Numbered from the stretch's first letter, positions 1 through 10,044 are shown. The stretch: DNA of 64,000 nt from DASQPR01 sp963797605 (GCA_963797605.1 CAWCPX010000017.1:626322-690321); one strand, 5' to 3'. Numbers and translations are program-made. The notes: a model not told the origin generated them from the sequence alone.

Positions 1-1
1 C

Positions 2-868
2 TCCCCCTCCGGTCCGGCGAATACCGAACGTCTCGCGCTCGGCATCGACATGCTGAAGAGCTGGGGTCTGCGGCCCGTGATCGCGCCCGGTGCCACCGAA
101 CAGCAGGGCTACCTGGCCGGGTCCGACGACGTACGGCTCGCGGGCCTCAACACGGCCCTCCGCGATCCGGAGATCCGAGGCGTCATCTGCATCCGCGGCG
201 GGTACGGTGCGCAGCGGATCGTCGACGGTCTCGATATCGCGGCCGTCCGCGCCGATCCGAAGGTGCTAGCCGGCTTCTCCGACATCACGGCGCTGCAACT
301 GGCGCTGTGGGTCCACGCGGGCGTGGCAGGGGTCCACGGTCCGATGGTCGCGTGGAACGCCGAGCGCACCGGCGACATTTCGGCCGCCTCGCTGCGCTCG
401 GCTCTGATGTCCACCGACGATGTGGTGCTCACCACGCGGCCCGAGGAGGAGACCGGACCGTTGCGGGTCGGCGGCGCCGTGGCCGGCACCCTGATCGGCG
501 GCAACCTCTGCCTGATCGCGGCGACCGTCGGCACCTCGGACATGCCCGACCTCACCGGGGCGATCTTGCTGCTCGAAGAGGTGGACGAGCCGCCGTACAA
601 GGTCGACCGGATGCTCACGCACCTGCGACGGAGCGGCGCCCTGGCCGGAGTCGCCGGCGTGGCGGTCGGCCAGTTCACCGGCTGCACCGACGGCTGGAAG
701 ATCCCGATCGCGGACGTCCTGCTCGAACGGCTGGGCGACCTGGGCGTACCGATTCTCGGCGGACTGCCGATCGGCCACGGGCAGGAACAGTTGACGGTGC
801 CGGTGGGCACGCCCGCGGTGCTCGACGCGGCGGCCGGCACCCTGACCGTGACCGCCGCCGTCAGCTGA
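2..868 (+). CDS. Muramoyltetrapeptide (LD-) carboxypeptidase, S66 family, 5' truncated
   Basis: The frame is open from base 2 and runs off the left edge, so the start is missing. The first residues (SPSGPANTERLALG) match the beginning of the S66 fold, so only about 5-15 residues are lost. The nucleophile serine sits in AGFSDITAL, the acidic residue in LEEVDEPPYKVDR and the histidine in GLPIGHG, giving a complete Ser-Glu-His triad. The family removes the terminal D-Ala from murein tetrapeptides during cell-wall recycling, or hydrolyses peptide antibiotics (MccF branch). An internal ATG at 50 could be taken as a start but would remove the beta-strand before the active site. The gene is intact as far as it is seen. 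Confidence 0.88.
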   Translation, partial: SPSGPANTERLALGIDMLKSWGLRPVIAPGATEQQGYLAGSDDVRLAGLNTALRDPEIRGVICIRGGYGAQRIVDGLDIAAVRADPKVLAGFSDITALQLALWVHAGVAGVHGPMVAWNAERTGDISAASLRSALMSTDDVVLTTRPEEETGPLRVGGAVAGTLIGGNLCLIAATVGTSDMPDLTGAILLLEEVDEPPYKVDRMLTHLRRSGALAGVAGVAVGQFTGCTDGWKIPIADVLLERLGDLGVPILGGLPIGHGQEQLTVPVGTPAVLDAAAGTLTVTAAVS

Positions 869-1080
869 ATCACGATCCTTCCCACATACTGGGCGGTTTG
901 CCGGAGAATCCCTGGTCACGGAAGGTGATTGTTTCGCCCGGATCAGCACTCCGGAGCGTGCCGGCGCGCGCCTGGTGCGAGCACGCAGAAGTCACGCTCG
1001 GTGTTCGGAGTAACGACGGAGCGTTGACTACTGACCGGTAGATATGGGCATTTTTCATATCGCAGCCGTATTCTTCGGAC

Positions 1081-1983
1081 ATGCAAACCCACGCCGCACT
1101 GCTCAGTGCCGCCACGGCCGGAGCCATCGCCCTCTTCGGAGTCGGCGTGGCTGTGCTCGGCCCCGCGGCTGTCCATTTCGGCGGCTCGGCCGCCTCCCCC
1201 ACCAAGACCGTCCCCCCGGCCATGGCCCCCTCCCCCAGCACCAGCCGTCACGCCGACGCTGCGACCGCGATCGCCGCCATCGCCCCCGCGCCGACCGGCA
1301 CCAGTCAGCCCACCGGCAGCGGCACGCTCACCGGGCCGAACCTGTCCGCCGCGTCGACGATGATCTCGGCGCTCACCAACACCAGCCACGACGTGACGAT
1401 GAAGACGAGCACGTCGATGGTGCGCGGTTCGGTCAACCCGGCCGACGGCACCGCGCACGCCGTCGCGACGAGCAGCGGCCTGGAGATCTCCGAGGTCGTG
1501 GCACGTGGCAAGGTTTTCGTGGAGGCGAACCTCGGCAGCGACCTCAACAAGGAGGTCGGCATCAAGCCAGGCACCTGGATGCATCTGAACACGGCACAGA
1601 TCTCGTCCGACAACGAACTCCTCGTGCAGCCCGACGGCTCCGACCCGGTCGACATGCCGGGCATCATGACCGCCGTCACCTCGATCCATCAGGTCGACGC
1701 GACCCATCTCGCCGGCACGCTGGACTTCACCCGGATCACCGGGCACACGCGGCCCGATCCCGACGAGGTGAAGAAGGCCGGCGCCGCCGCGAAGAAGGTG
1801 CCGTTCACGATCACGGCGGACGCGCTCGGCCGGGTCACGAACTTCCATGTCAACGCGAACGCGTTCGACCCGATCCTGTCGGTCGACGTCACCTACTCGC
1901 ACTACGGCTCGGGTGCGGCCGTCGCCACGCCGCCGGCATCCGTCCCGGCGCCGCAAAATGTTTACAGTCTGTTCAATAACTGA
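1081..1983 (+). CDS. Hypothetical exported protein
   Basis: This 300-residue protein begins with a hydrophobic stretch at about residues 8-30, rich in Ala/Gly/Val, that fits a signal peptide or membrane anchor. An Ala/Pro/Thr/Ser-rich linker (about 35-75) and then a globular part follow. There is no lipobox cysteine. The globular part has alternating hydrophobic strands reminiscent of LppX/LprG-type mycobacterial lipoproteins, but I cannot assign it firmly. ATG start; the 210 bases upstream hold no gene. The downstream DinB gene starts 17 bases after the stop, so the two may be co-transcribed. Confidence 0.7.
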   Translation: MQTHAALLSAATAGAIALFGVGVAVLGPAAVHFGGSAASPTKTVPPAMAPSPSTSRHADAATAIAAIAPAPTGTSQPTGSGTLTGPNLSAASTMISALTNTSHDVTMKTSTSMVRGSVNPADGTAHAVATSSGLEISEVVARGKVFVEANLGSDLNKEVGIKPGTWMHLNTAQISSDNELLVQPDGSDPVDMPGIMTAVTSIHQVDATHLAGTLDFTRITGHTRPDPDEVKKAGAAAKKVPFTITADALGRVTNFHVNANAFDPILSVDVTYSHYGSGAAVATPPASVPAPQNVYSLFNN

Positions 1984-2000
1984 CCGCTAGGCTGGCGAGC

Positions 2001-2534
2001 ATGTCGGTCGCCTGGGGACCCCTGATCACGGGTCAACTCGAGTACTACTGGGACGTGCACCTGAAGCCGAGGCTGCACGGGCTGACCGACGACGAATACT
2101 TCTGGGAGCCGGTGCTGGGCTGCTGGAACGTGCGTCAGACGGAAGACGGCGTCTTCGTGATGGAAGACGCGTTTCCGGCGCCGGAGCCACCGCCGGTCAC
2201 CACGATCGCGTGGCGCATGGCTCACATCGCCGTCGGATGCTTCGCCGATCGCGCCACGCAGTTCTTCGACGTGCCCGACGACGGCGACACGATCCCCGGC
2301 ACCGCGAAAGACGCCGTCGCGTTTCTCGACGAGACCTATCACCGGTGGTTCGACCGCATCGCCGCCCTCGACCTGGCGCAGTTGGCCACGCCGCTCGGCC
2401 CGAACGGTGGCCCCTACGCGGACGAGCCGATGGCCGCGATGATCGTGCACATCAACCGTGAGGTCATCCACCACGGCGCCGAGATCGGCGTGCTGCGTGA
2501 CCTCTATCGCGACGGCGCCTCGTCCGCGCTGTGA
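2001..2534 (+). CDS. DinB-superfamily protein
   Basis: The protein has 177 residues with the four-helix DinB/YfiT layout. Candidate metal-binding histidines are in MAHIAVGC (about residue 75) and in VHINREVIHHGAEIG (about 150-160), the usual spacing for the three-His site. Family members include mycothiol- or bacillithiol-dependent S-transferases and many uncharacterised proteins; in actinobacteria a mycothiol-linked detoxification role is possible but is inference. It lies on the + strand just after the exported protein and converges with glnA2 (8-base gap). It reads through without frame change. Confidence 0.8.
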   Translation: MSVAWGPLITGQLEYYWDVHLKPRLHGLTDDEYFWEPVLGCWNVRQTEDGVFVMEDAFPAPEPPPVTTIAWRMAHIAVGCFADRATQFFDVPDDGDTIPGTAKDAVAFLDETYHRWFDRIAALDLAQLATPLGPNGGPYADEPMAAMIVHINREVIHHGAEIGVLRDLYRDGASSAL

Positions 2535-2541
2535 CCGGCTG

Positions 2542-3894
2542 CTACAGCGCGCCGAGGTAACGCTGCCGCTCGAACGGGGTCACGACGCGCCGGTAGTCTT
2601 CCCACTCCGCGCGCTTGTTGCGCAGGAAGAAGTCGAAGACGTGCTCGCCCAGCACCTCAGCGACGAACTCGGACCCGGCCATCACGTCGATCGCCTCGGC
2701 CAGGTTGCCCGGCAGCGTCTCGTAGCCCATGGCGTGGCGTTCGGCGTCGGAGAGCGCCCAGATGTCGTCTTCGGCGCCCGGGCCCAGCTCGTAGCCCTCT
2801 TCGATGCCCTTGAGGCCGGCTCCGAGCAGCACCGCGAACGCCAGGTACGGGTTACACGCCGAGTCGAGCGACCGCACCTCGACCCGGGCGCTGTTCGGCT
2901 TGCCGTAGGCCGGCACCCGCACCAGCGCCGATCGGTTGAGGTGACCCCAGCTGATGTAGGCGGGCGACTCGGTGATGCTGTTCGGCACGGGTTGCGGGAA
3001 GAGCCGCTTGTAGGAGTTGACCCACTGGTTCGTGATCGCGGCGTACTCCCGGGCATGCGTCAACAGGCCCGCGATGAAGGAGCGACCGACCTTCGACAGC
3101 TTGTTCGGGTCGGTCGGATCGTGGAACGCGTTGCGCTCGCCCTCGAACAGCGACAGGTGCGTGTGCATGCCGCTGCCCGGCTGGTCGGTGAACGGCTTCG
3201 GCATGAACGTGGCCCGCACACCGTGGGTGAGCGCGACCTCCTTCACGACGTGCCGGAAGGTCATGATGTTGTCGGCCGTGGTCAGCGCGTCGGCGTAACG
3301 CAGGTCGATCTCCTGCTGGCCCGGCGCGACCTCGTGGTGACTGAACTCGACCGAGATGCCGATGCGCTCCAACGCGAGCACCGCCTGCCGACGGAAGTCG
3401 CGCGCCACGGCGTGCGTGGTGTGTTCAAAATAACCGCCAGCATCCACGGGTACGGGTGCGGAGCCGTCCTCGGGGATCGACTCGATCAGGAAGAACTCGA
3501 CTTCGGGATGCGTGTAGAAGGTGAAGCCCTTCTCCGCCGCCTTCGACAGGGCCCGGCGCAGCACGTGCCGCGGATCGGCCCAGCTCGGCGAGTTGTCGGG
3601 GAGCAGGATGTCGCAGAACATGCGGGCGCTCTCCCCCGACAGGCCACCCTCGAACGGGAAGACCTGGAAGGTGGACGGGTCGGGCATGGCGATCATGTCG
3701 GACTCGTACACCCGGGCAAAGCCTTCGATCGCTGAGCCGTCGAAGCCGATGCCCTCCTCGAAGGCCGACTCGAGTTCGGCCGGGGCGACCGAGACGCTTT
3801 TGAGCGTGCCGAGCACATCCGTGAACCACAACCGGACAAAACGGATGTCGCGCTCTTCCAGCGTGCGGAGGACGAACTCCTGTTGCCGTTCCAC
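2542..3894 (-). CDS. glnA2: Type I glutamine synthetase, GlnA2 class
   Basis: The 450-residue protein is very like mycobacterial GlnA2 along its whole length: the N-terminal start is RQQEFVLRTLEERDIRFVRL, the active-site strands include HPEVEFFLIE and GQQEIDLRYADAL, and the ATP/ammonia region has GSGMHTHLSLFEG. The loop that carries the adenylylated Tyr in GlnA1 reads DDIWALSDAE, with no Tyr, so control by GlnE is unlikely. Family members make glutamine from glutamate and ammonia, or gamma-glutamyl-polyamines in Streptomyces. The start is a GTG at 3894, preceded by AAAGGGAG six bases upstream. The gene is intact and convergent with the DinB gene. Confidence 0.93.
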   Translation of the reverse strand: MERQQEFVLRTLEERDIRFVRLWFTDVLGTLKSVSVAPAELESAFEEGIGFDGSAIEGFARVYESDMIAMPDPSTFQVFPFEGGLSGESARMFCDILLPDNSPSWADPRHVLRRALSKAAEKGFTFYTHPEVEFFLIESIPEDGSAPVPVDAGGYFEHTTHAVARDFRRQAVLALERIGISVEFSHHEVAPGQQEIDLRYADALTTADNIMTFRHVVKEVALTHGVRATFMPKPFTDQPGSGMHTHLSLFEGERNAFHDPTDPNKLSKVGRSFIAGLLTHAREYAAITNQWVNSYKRLFPQPVPNSITESPAYISWGHLNRSALVRVPAYGKPNSARVEVRSLDSACNPYLAFAVLLGAGLKGIEEGYELGPGAEDDIWALSDAERHAMGYETLPGNLAEAIDVMAGSEFVAEVLGEHVFDFFLRNKRAEWEDYRRVVTPFERQRYLGAL

Positions 3895-4053
3895 GGCATG
3901 CTCCCTTTAGCTGTTTGACCAGCGAAAATCTCGTTTTATCCGATGCGTGCCTACACGTCAGACCCAGTGTTCCGCAAGCCCGTTACAGGCAGATTACGCG
4001 CTCCGACGGCAGCGTACGTGACCGCTCTTCCAAGCCTGAGGCAAGATGGTGGT

Positions 4054-5839
4054 ATGCCGAACGATCTTCCCACCGCGACTCTGCGGATCGCGCTCGCACA
4101 GGTCAACCCCACAGTCGGTGACATCGCGGGCAACGTCGCGATCGTCCGGGACTGGGCCCGCCGCGCCGCCGACGCCGGTGCGCACCTCGTCGCGTTCCCG
4201 GAAATGATGATCACCGGCTACCCGGTCGAGGACCTGGTGTTCCGCGAGTCGTTCGTGGAGGCATCGCAGGCAGCGGTCGACGCGCTGGCCGGACAGCTCG
4301 CCGAGGACGGCCTCGGCGACCTCGCGGTCGTCGTCGGTTACCTGGACGCCGACGGGCCGGCCCGCCTCAGCGCGGACACGATGCCCGGCCGAGGCCCCCG
4401 CGACGCGCTCGCGCTGCTGCACGGCGGCCGGGTCGTGGTCCGCTATTTCAAGCACCACCTGCCCAACTACGGCGTCTTCGACGAAGACCGATACTTCGTG
4501 CCCGGTAACACGCTGGAGATCGTGCGCATCGGCGGTGTCGACGTCGCGCTGACCGTGTGCGAAGACCTCTGGCAGCCGGGCGGCCCGTTCACCGCTGCCG
4601 GCCGCGCCGGGGTCGGGCTCGTCATCAACATCAACGGCTCCCCCTACGAGCTGAACAAGGACGACGTACGGCTCTCCCTGCTGCAACGGCGCGCACCCGA
4701 GGCCGGTGCCACGATCGCGTACGTCAACATGATCGGCGGCCAGGACGAACTCGTCTTCGACGGCGACTCGATCATCGTGTCCGCGACCAGTGAGTTGCTG
4801 GCCCGGTCGCCACAGCTCGGCCGAGGACCTGATGGTCGTCGACCTGGAGCTGCCGCTGGGCCCGGCCGGTGGCCCCAACACCACCGCCGAAGGCGACGAC
4901 GCCATGCGCATCGCGTGGACGCGCCTGTCCGACAGCCTGCCGGCGCCCACCGGCGAGCCGGCGCTGCCCGTGATCACCGAGCGCATCACCGACGAGGCCG
5001 AGATCTGGCAGGCGCTGGTGCTGGGCCTCGGCGACTACGTCCGCAAGAACGGCTTCCGCTCGGTGATCATCGCGCTCTCCGGTGGCATCGACTCCGCCGC
5101 CGTGGCCGCGATCGCCTGCGACGCCATCGGGGCGGACAACGTGGTCGCGGTGTCGATGCCGAGCGCGTACTCGTCCGAGCATTCCAAAGACGATGCCGCT
5201 GACCTGGCGAAACGCACGGGTCTCGACTTCCGGACTATTTCGATCCGGCCGATGGTCGACGCGTTTATGGACAGCCTGCACCTGACCGGTCTGGCCGCCG
5301 AGAATCTGCAGGCCCGGATGCGGGGCATGGTGCTGATGAGCCTGTCCAACCAGGAGGGTCACCTGGTGCTGACGACCGGCAACAAGAGCGAGTTGGCGGT
5401 CGGCTACTCGACGTTGTACGGCGACTCGGTCGGTGGGTTCAACCCGCTGAAAGACGTCCCGAAGACGATGGTCTGGCAGCTCGCCCGGTGGCGTAACGAC
5501 GAGGCGGTGCGGCGGGGCGAGATCCCGCCGATCCCGGAAAACTCGATCACCAAGCCGCCGAGCGCGGAGTTGCGCCCCGGTCAGCTCGACACGGATTCGC
5601 TGCCCGACTACGCGGTGCTGGACGCGCTGCTGACCGACTACGTGCAAAACGACCTCGGCCGCGACGAACTCATCGAGGCGGGGCACGATCCGGCGATCGT
5701 CGACCGGGTGCTCCGACTCGTCGATGTCGCGGAGTACAAGCGTCGCCAGTCCGCGCCGGGCACGAAGATCTCGATCAAGGCGTTCGGCCGGGATCGGCGG
5801 CTCCCGATCACGAACGCGTTCCGGGAGCGTCCACGCTGA
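4054..5839 (+). CDS. nadE: Glutamine-dependent NAD+ synthase, one frameshift
   Basis: The N-terminal nitrilase-type amidase domain has Glu in FPEMMITGYP, Lys in YFKHHLPNYG and Cys in TVCEDLWQPGG. The C-terminal synthetase domain has the P-loop LSGGIDSAAVAAI. The enzyme makes NAD+ from deamido-NAD+, using ammonia released from glutamine. The frame changes at about 4817-4824, where one G appears to be inserted (CTCGGCCGAG for expected CTCGCCGAG). Residues on either side join as ARSPQL then AEDLMVVDLE, which is the normal inter-domain sequence. The ATG at 4054 is preferred to earlier in-frame starts because homology begins with TLRIALAQ. Confidence 0.9.
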
Positions 5840-5898
5840 CCACAGCACGCGACTACCGTCCGTGCGGAGTCGGCGTACCCGTGGAAGGGTGTGTTCGT

Positions 5899-6025
5899 CG
5901 CTTTGCTCTGCTCACCCCGAGGCATCGCGCACGCTGAGTCACCGATCGCGGATCGAGCCTGCGCCGCCAGATTCACGACTCCGCAGCTCACCAGGGTGAT
6001 GCCCATGAGTGAGCAGAGCAAAGCG
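5899..6025. repeat. 17-bp perfect inverted repeat with 93-bp spacer
   Basis: CGCTTTGCTCTGCTCAC at 5899-5915 is the exact reverse complement of 6009-6025. The pairing resumes imperfectly inward (GGCATC / GATGCC). It fills the space between nadE and the convergent membrane-protein gene. The arms are too far apart for a simple terminator; it could be a small non-autonomous element or a long hairpin. No flanking target duplication was identified. Confidence 0.6.
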
Positions 6026-6122
6026 CGCGGCAACGCCTCTCACCCTCAACGCGAGAACGCTACCGTGAGTCACTCGCTCCGATGTCACGTAACGTCACCA
6101 TGGAAGAACGCGCGCCGACCGG

Positions 6123-6842
6123 TCAATCGGTCTGCGCGCTCCGGGCGATCGACAGCACCGCCAGCATCAACAGGTCGATCACCACGCCGCCCAGCGCCGA
6201 GAACTGATCGTCGACGAGCACGAACACCTCCGATACCAGCAGGTCAATCAGCACGGCCCGTTGAAACCACCCGTACCCGGCGCGGCGTTGTTTGTGACGC
6301 AGTAACCGCAGGCCTTCGATCACGCACGCGGCCGACGCGAGGGCCGAGATCGTGTTGCCGATCGACGCCACGTTGTTGAGGTTGTGCGAGAGTGTGCCCG
6401 GCCGGAAGATGTCGAGCACGAACAGCGACCCGGCCGTGACGACGGCACCGGCGCTCGTGAGGCACAGGAAGCCGACGGTGATGATCCGGCACGTACATGA
6501 TCGCCACGGTCGGGCGGAAGAAGTAGTTGTTCGTGCTGGTCACGAACTTGCCGACCTCGTCCAGGAACAGGCCGAAGCCGATGCCTCCGGTCACGGCGGC
6601 CAGCGGCCGGGCGAGTGGGCCGGTGAACGAGAGCAGGATGGCGATCGTCGCGGCGAGCAGCAGGCCACCCCAGATCGCGTGCGCGATGTGCAGACCGTGG
6701 CCGCCGACCCGGGGGTATCCGGAGAGGGCGAGGGCTCCGCGCAGGATCAGGATCGTCGCGACGCAGGTGACCAGAACTCCGTGATATGCGCCGAGGCCCG
6801 CAGATCTCGCGGCAGGCCCCGGCTCAACATCCGTTGCCCCAT
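6123..6842 (-). CDS. Integral membrane protein, two frameshifts
   Basis: Reconstructed from three frames. The N-terminus starts at an ATG at 6842 (or 6830, MLSRGLPRDLRA), continues in a second frame from about 6796 (AYHGVLVTCVATILIL) and in a third from about 6490 to the stop at 6123. At least five hydrophobic helices are visible. The motif GGIGFGLFLDEVGKFVTS followed by YFFRPTVAIMYV is typical of a conserved actinobacterial membrane family of unknown function. The two breaks fall between conserved segments without loss, which favours sequencing indels over decay, although the IS110 remnant just upstream may have affected its promoter. Confidence 0.6.
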
Positions 6843-6997
6843 GTCGATATTGTTCCGGCTCGGCTGGGACTACCGGGCCTGATCAGCTGATGTGGAACGG
6901 ACCTGTCAAGTGTGAGTACGGCATTGCGGTGCTGTGTCCGTTTTAGGCGTGGGTTGATGACTGGTTCTGGGCGCGGGTCGGTGTCTTCCCTGCGGCG

Positions 6998-7366
6998 TAT
7001 CCGGATCGCGACCAGTTCCCCAGCCCGATGCAACCGCGCCAGACGACGGGCGTCACGACGATCGGTTTTCACCCGATCCGCAGGTGCTTTCGGGATCAAC
7101 GCCGGCGCGATCACCTCACACGCCACCCCCATCGACGTCAACAACCGGTGCAACCCGAACCCGGTCGGCCCCGCCTCGTAACACGTGCGCAGCAGACCCC
7201 GATCCGGGAACCGCCCGACCAGACGCCGCACCGACGCCTCATCATTGACAATCATCTCGGTATCAGGGGTCTGCTCACCCCACCGCAGGACCGCTACCGC
7301 GATCTTGTTCTTACTCGTATCCATCCCCAGATGGATACGACCCTCGCCACCAGCGACACTGGACAT
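6998..7366 (-). pseudogene. IS110-family transposase, N-terminal remnant
   Basis: The first 123 residues match the DEDD domain of IS110/IS116 transposases: HLGMDTSKNKIAVAVLRW, the acidic residue in CYEAGPTGFGLHRLL, and KTDRRDARRLARLHRAGEL. After VAIRI the expected helical linker and the C-terminal Transposase_20 domain are missing; the frame continues to 6824 with unrelated sequence. The ATG at 7366 has AAAGGAG upstream. Bases 6886-6997 may be the 3' end of the element joined by internal deletion, but I cannot prove this. IS110 elements usually lack terminal inverted repeats and I see none. It cannot be autonomous. Confidence 0.8.
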
Positions 7367-7472
7367 GAGCGGCCGGCTCCTTTCGGTAGTGGCTCCTTCC
7401 GCTACAACAGTGGATGACCCACGAGAGATCGCCCACGGGTGCAGCGCAAGTGAGCCGGCCGTTCCATGCTGA

Positions 7473-8309
7473 CTAAAACGTGTGTTCGGCCGCCGGGAAC
7501 ACCCCGTCGCGGACCTCGTCGGCGTACTGTCGCGCCGCCGCGGTCAGCACGTCGGCCACGTCGGCGTAGCGCTTGACGAACCGCGGTGCCTTGCCGGTGC
7601 GCATGCCGGCCATGTCCTGCCAGACCAGCACCTGAGCGTCGGTCTCCGGGCCGGCCCCGATGCCGACCGTCGGAATCGGCAACTCGTGCGTGATCCGCTT
7701 CGTGACCTCGCCCGGCACCATCTCGAGCACGACCGCGAACGCGCCGGCCTCGGCGACGGCCCGAGCATCCGCGATCACCTCGTCGGCGGCGTCACCCCGG
7801 CCCTGCACCCGATAACCGCCGATGGCGTGCTCGCTCTGCGGCGTGAACCCGATATGCGCCATCACCGGAATGCCGGCCCGCGTGATCGCCGCGATCTGCT
7901 CCGCGACCCGTTGCCCGCCCTCCAGCTTGACGGCGTGGCAGCCGCCCTCCTTCATGAACCGGACCGCGGTGCGGAGCGCCTGCGTCGGACCCTCTTCGTA
8001 CGACCCGAACGGCAGATCACCGACGACCAGCGAATGCGATGTCGCCCGCACCACCGCGCGTACCAGTGGAAGCAACTCTTCGATTGTGACCGGCACCGTG
8101 GTTTCGTAGCCGTAGACGTTGTTGGCCGCCGAATCGCCCACGAGCAGCACCGGAATGCCGGCGGCGTCGAAGATCCCGGCGGTGTACTGGTCGTAGCTCG
8201 TCAGCATCGCCCACCGCTCGCCGCGCTCTTTGGCCGCGATCAGGTCTCGGGTGCGCACACGGCGCGTCGGCGGCCCTCCGTACAGCGATGACACTTCCGC
8301 TTGGGTCAT
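7473..8309 (-). CDS. panB: 3-methyl-2-oxobutanoate hydroxymethyltransferase
   Basis: PanB makes ketopantoate from alpha-ketoisovalerate and methylenetetrahydrofolate, the first committed step to pantothenate and CoA. The 278-residue (beta-alpha)8 barrel keeps the metal and substrate residues: MLTSYDQYTAGIFDAAG, LLVGDSAANNVYGY, DLPFGSYE, AVKLEGG, AHIGFTPQS, and EMVPGEVTKRIT. The ATG at 8309 is chosen because AAGGAGA lies seven bases upstream; the frame stays open for 28 more codons upstream without family similarity. The gene is intact. Confidence 0.95.
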   Translation of the reverse strand: MTQAEVSSLYGGPPTRRVRTRDLIAAKERGERWAMLTSYDQYTAGIFDAAGIPVLLVGDSAANNVYGYETTVPVTIEELLPLVRAVVRATSHSLVVGDLPFGSYEEGPTQALRTAVRFMKEGGCHAVKLEGGQRVAEQIAAITRAGIPVMAHIGFTPQSEHAIGGYRVQGRGDAADEVIADARAVAEAGAFAVVLEMVPGEVTKRITHELPIPTVGIGAGPETDAQVLVWQDMAGMRTGKAPRFVKRYADVADVLTAAARQYADEVRDGVFPAAEHTF

Positions 8310-8508
8310 ATCGCTCTCCTTGCGTCGTCTCGAGGCCGGCGTCGTCCTGCTGGATCCCGTCGCGGTCCCCGGAGTCGCCCTAAATCGTCCCACCCCGTGA
8401 GCACCGGCTGGCAGTGATCAGTGCAGGACATCACACCCAAAATCAAGATCAGAAGCTTCACATTGGTACGGTGTTCCGCCCGGAACCCGCCTCCCAGATG
8501 GGCACCAG

Positions 8509-9057
8509 ATGCACAACCAGGAACCGTCGCCGGCCGGCTGGTATCGGAATCCCTACGGTGCGGGTCAGCGCTACTTCAACGGCGCCGACTGGACCGACGC
8601 GGTTTCCGACGACCCGAACATCGGTGGCACCGGCCTGCCCGGCGCGCCGGCCAGCCCAAGATCAACGCTGATGCGCGCTGCCCTGACCGCCGGCATCTTC
8701 CTGCTCATGGCGATACCCAGCACCTGGTCGGCCGCGAGCATCCGGTGGCTCTTCGACGGCTTCCACTGGACCGCTCCGGTCGAGGTCAGCGACTGGGCGC
8801 GCTACGGGCTGCCGGCCCTGGTCATGGCGATCGTCGGGCCCCGCATCTCCTATCGCCGACGCGACTGGCTCCTGATGCTGATCCCGTTCTACGGCTGGTA
8901 CCTGATGTTCGTCATCGGCTGGCGGCTCGCCTACCTGCCCTATCGCGACTGGTCTCCACGCCCGGACGAGGCCGCCTCATGGCAGCAACTGCGGCACCCG
9001 ATCCACCCGGGCGCGCTCCTCTACCGAATTCGCCCCACCGGCTTCAGCGTGCCGTAG
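8509..9057 (+). CDS. DUF2510-domain membrane protein
   Basis: The N-terminus (PSPAGWYRNPYGAGQRYFNGADWTD) is the short DUF2510 module, a Trp-rich motif found almost only in Actinomycetota. Hydrophobic helices follow at about residues 56-73, 98-113 and 125-145. Length is 182 residues. The function is unknown; such proteins usually place the small domain in the cytoplasm. The last 14 bases overlap the convergent metal-receptor gene. The gene is a good lineage marker for the left part of the window. Confidence 0.75.
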   Translation: MHNQEPSPAGWYRNPYGAGQRYFNGADWTDAVSDDPNIGGTGLPGAPASPRSTLMRAALTAGIFLLMAIPSTWSAASIRWLFDGFHWTAPVEVSDWARYGLPALVMAIVGPRISYRRRDWLLMLIPFYGWYLMFVIGWRLAYLPYRDWSPRPDEAASWQQLRHPIHPGALLYRIRPTGFSVP

Positions 9058-9835
9058 CGGCCGCGAGCTGGGCCGACAGGACGGCGGGCGCCTCGGCGAG
9101 CGACGGACCGTACCAGGTCAGGTGCCGCCCCGACACCAGCGCGAACGGGACCCCCGGGAACTCCTCGGGCCCGTCGTCGGCGGTGAAGGCGTACGGCTCG
9201 TCGGGCAACACGAGCAGGTCCGGGGCGGCGGCTCGCAGCTCGTCGATCGAGGGACGCGGGTAGCGCTCGGCATCGTGGGCATAGAGCGTGGTGACGCCGA
9301 GCCGTTTCAGCACGTCGCCCGCGAACGTCTCCGAGCCCAACACCACCCACGGCCGCCGCCACACCGGCACGAGCGCCCGCGTCGCGATCACCGGAAACGG
9401 CACCGACCACGCGCGTTCGGCCGCGTCGAGCCACTCCGGTGCGGGCAACGACATCGCGGCGAACATGCGGGCGAGGCTGAGCAGGGCCTCGTCGAGCGTG
9501 CGTGGGTAGGTGACCCAGACCGGCACCCCGGCCGCCCGAATGGCCTCGACGTCGTCGAGCCGGTTTTCCTCGACGTTCGCGAGCACCAGATCGGGCGCGA
9601 GCGCGAGCACGGCCTCGACCGACGGGAACTTGCTGCCGCCGATCCGCGCGACGTCGAGTGTCGGTGGCTGGACGCAGTAATCCGTGGCGCCGACGAGAAC
9701 CGTGGCGTCGACCGAAGCCACCGCCTCGGTCAGCGACGGCACCAGCGACACCACCCGCCTCGGCGAGCTTGGCACGCGCACGAGCGTCCCTTGATCGTCG
9801 CGCCACCCCGTGTCCACGCCACCGACTCTAATCAC
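9044..9835 (-). CDS. Helical-backbone metal receptor (BtuF/TroA-like)
   Basis: The 263-residue protein has the cluster-A-3 binding-protein fold: an N-terminal Rossmann-like part (RVVSLVPSLTEAV, VGATDYCVQP, IGGSKFPSVE), a central helix, and a C-terminal part with DLLVLPDEPYAF. BtuF and relatives deliver cobalamin or metal chelates to ABC importers. Here there is no signal peptide and no neighbouring permease or ATPase, which fits the cytosolic-looking actinobacterial subgroup. The ligand is not predictable. The gene is intact and its 3' end overlaps the DUF2510 gene. Confidence 0.8.
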   Translation of the reverse strand: MIRVGGVDTGWRDDQGTLVRVPSSPRRVVSLVPSLTEAVASVDATVLVGATDYCVQPPTLDVARIGGSKFPSVEAVLALAPDLVLANVEENRLDDVEAIRAAGVPVWVTYPRTLDEALLSLARMFAAMSLPAPEWLDAAERAWSVPFPVIATRALVPVWRRPWVVLGSETFAGDVLKRLGVTTLYAHDAERYPRPSIDELRAAAPDLLVLPDEPYAFTADDGPEEFPGVPFALVSGRHLTWYGPSLAEAPAVLSAQLAAATAR

Positions 9836-10044
9836 GCCCGCTTATCGTGTGGACTTCCGACGGAACCGGCCGCCCCATGCCCGATTTGTCGCGTGTCGAC
9901 ACACCCTCCGCCGCTTTTCCGACGTCACGGTGGCTAGAGACCCGCCGAGGCCACAGTGGCGTCGGAAATCCGAGCCGATCGGCGTGTCCCGTGGGCGTGT
10001 CGCGTCGCGTGGACGGTCGGTGGGACGGCGGCGGGGAGCAGCGT

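Noticed and set aside
2458..3735. 425-codon open frame on the + strand
   Set aside because: Antisense shadow of glnA2, which has full-length conserved motifs.
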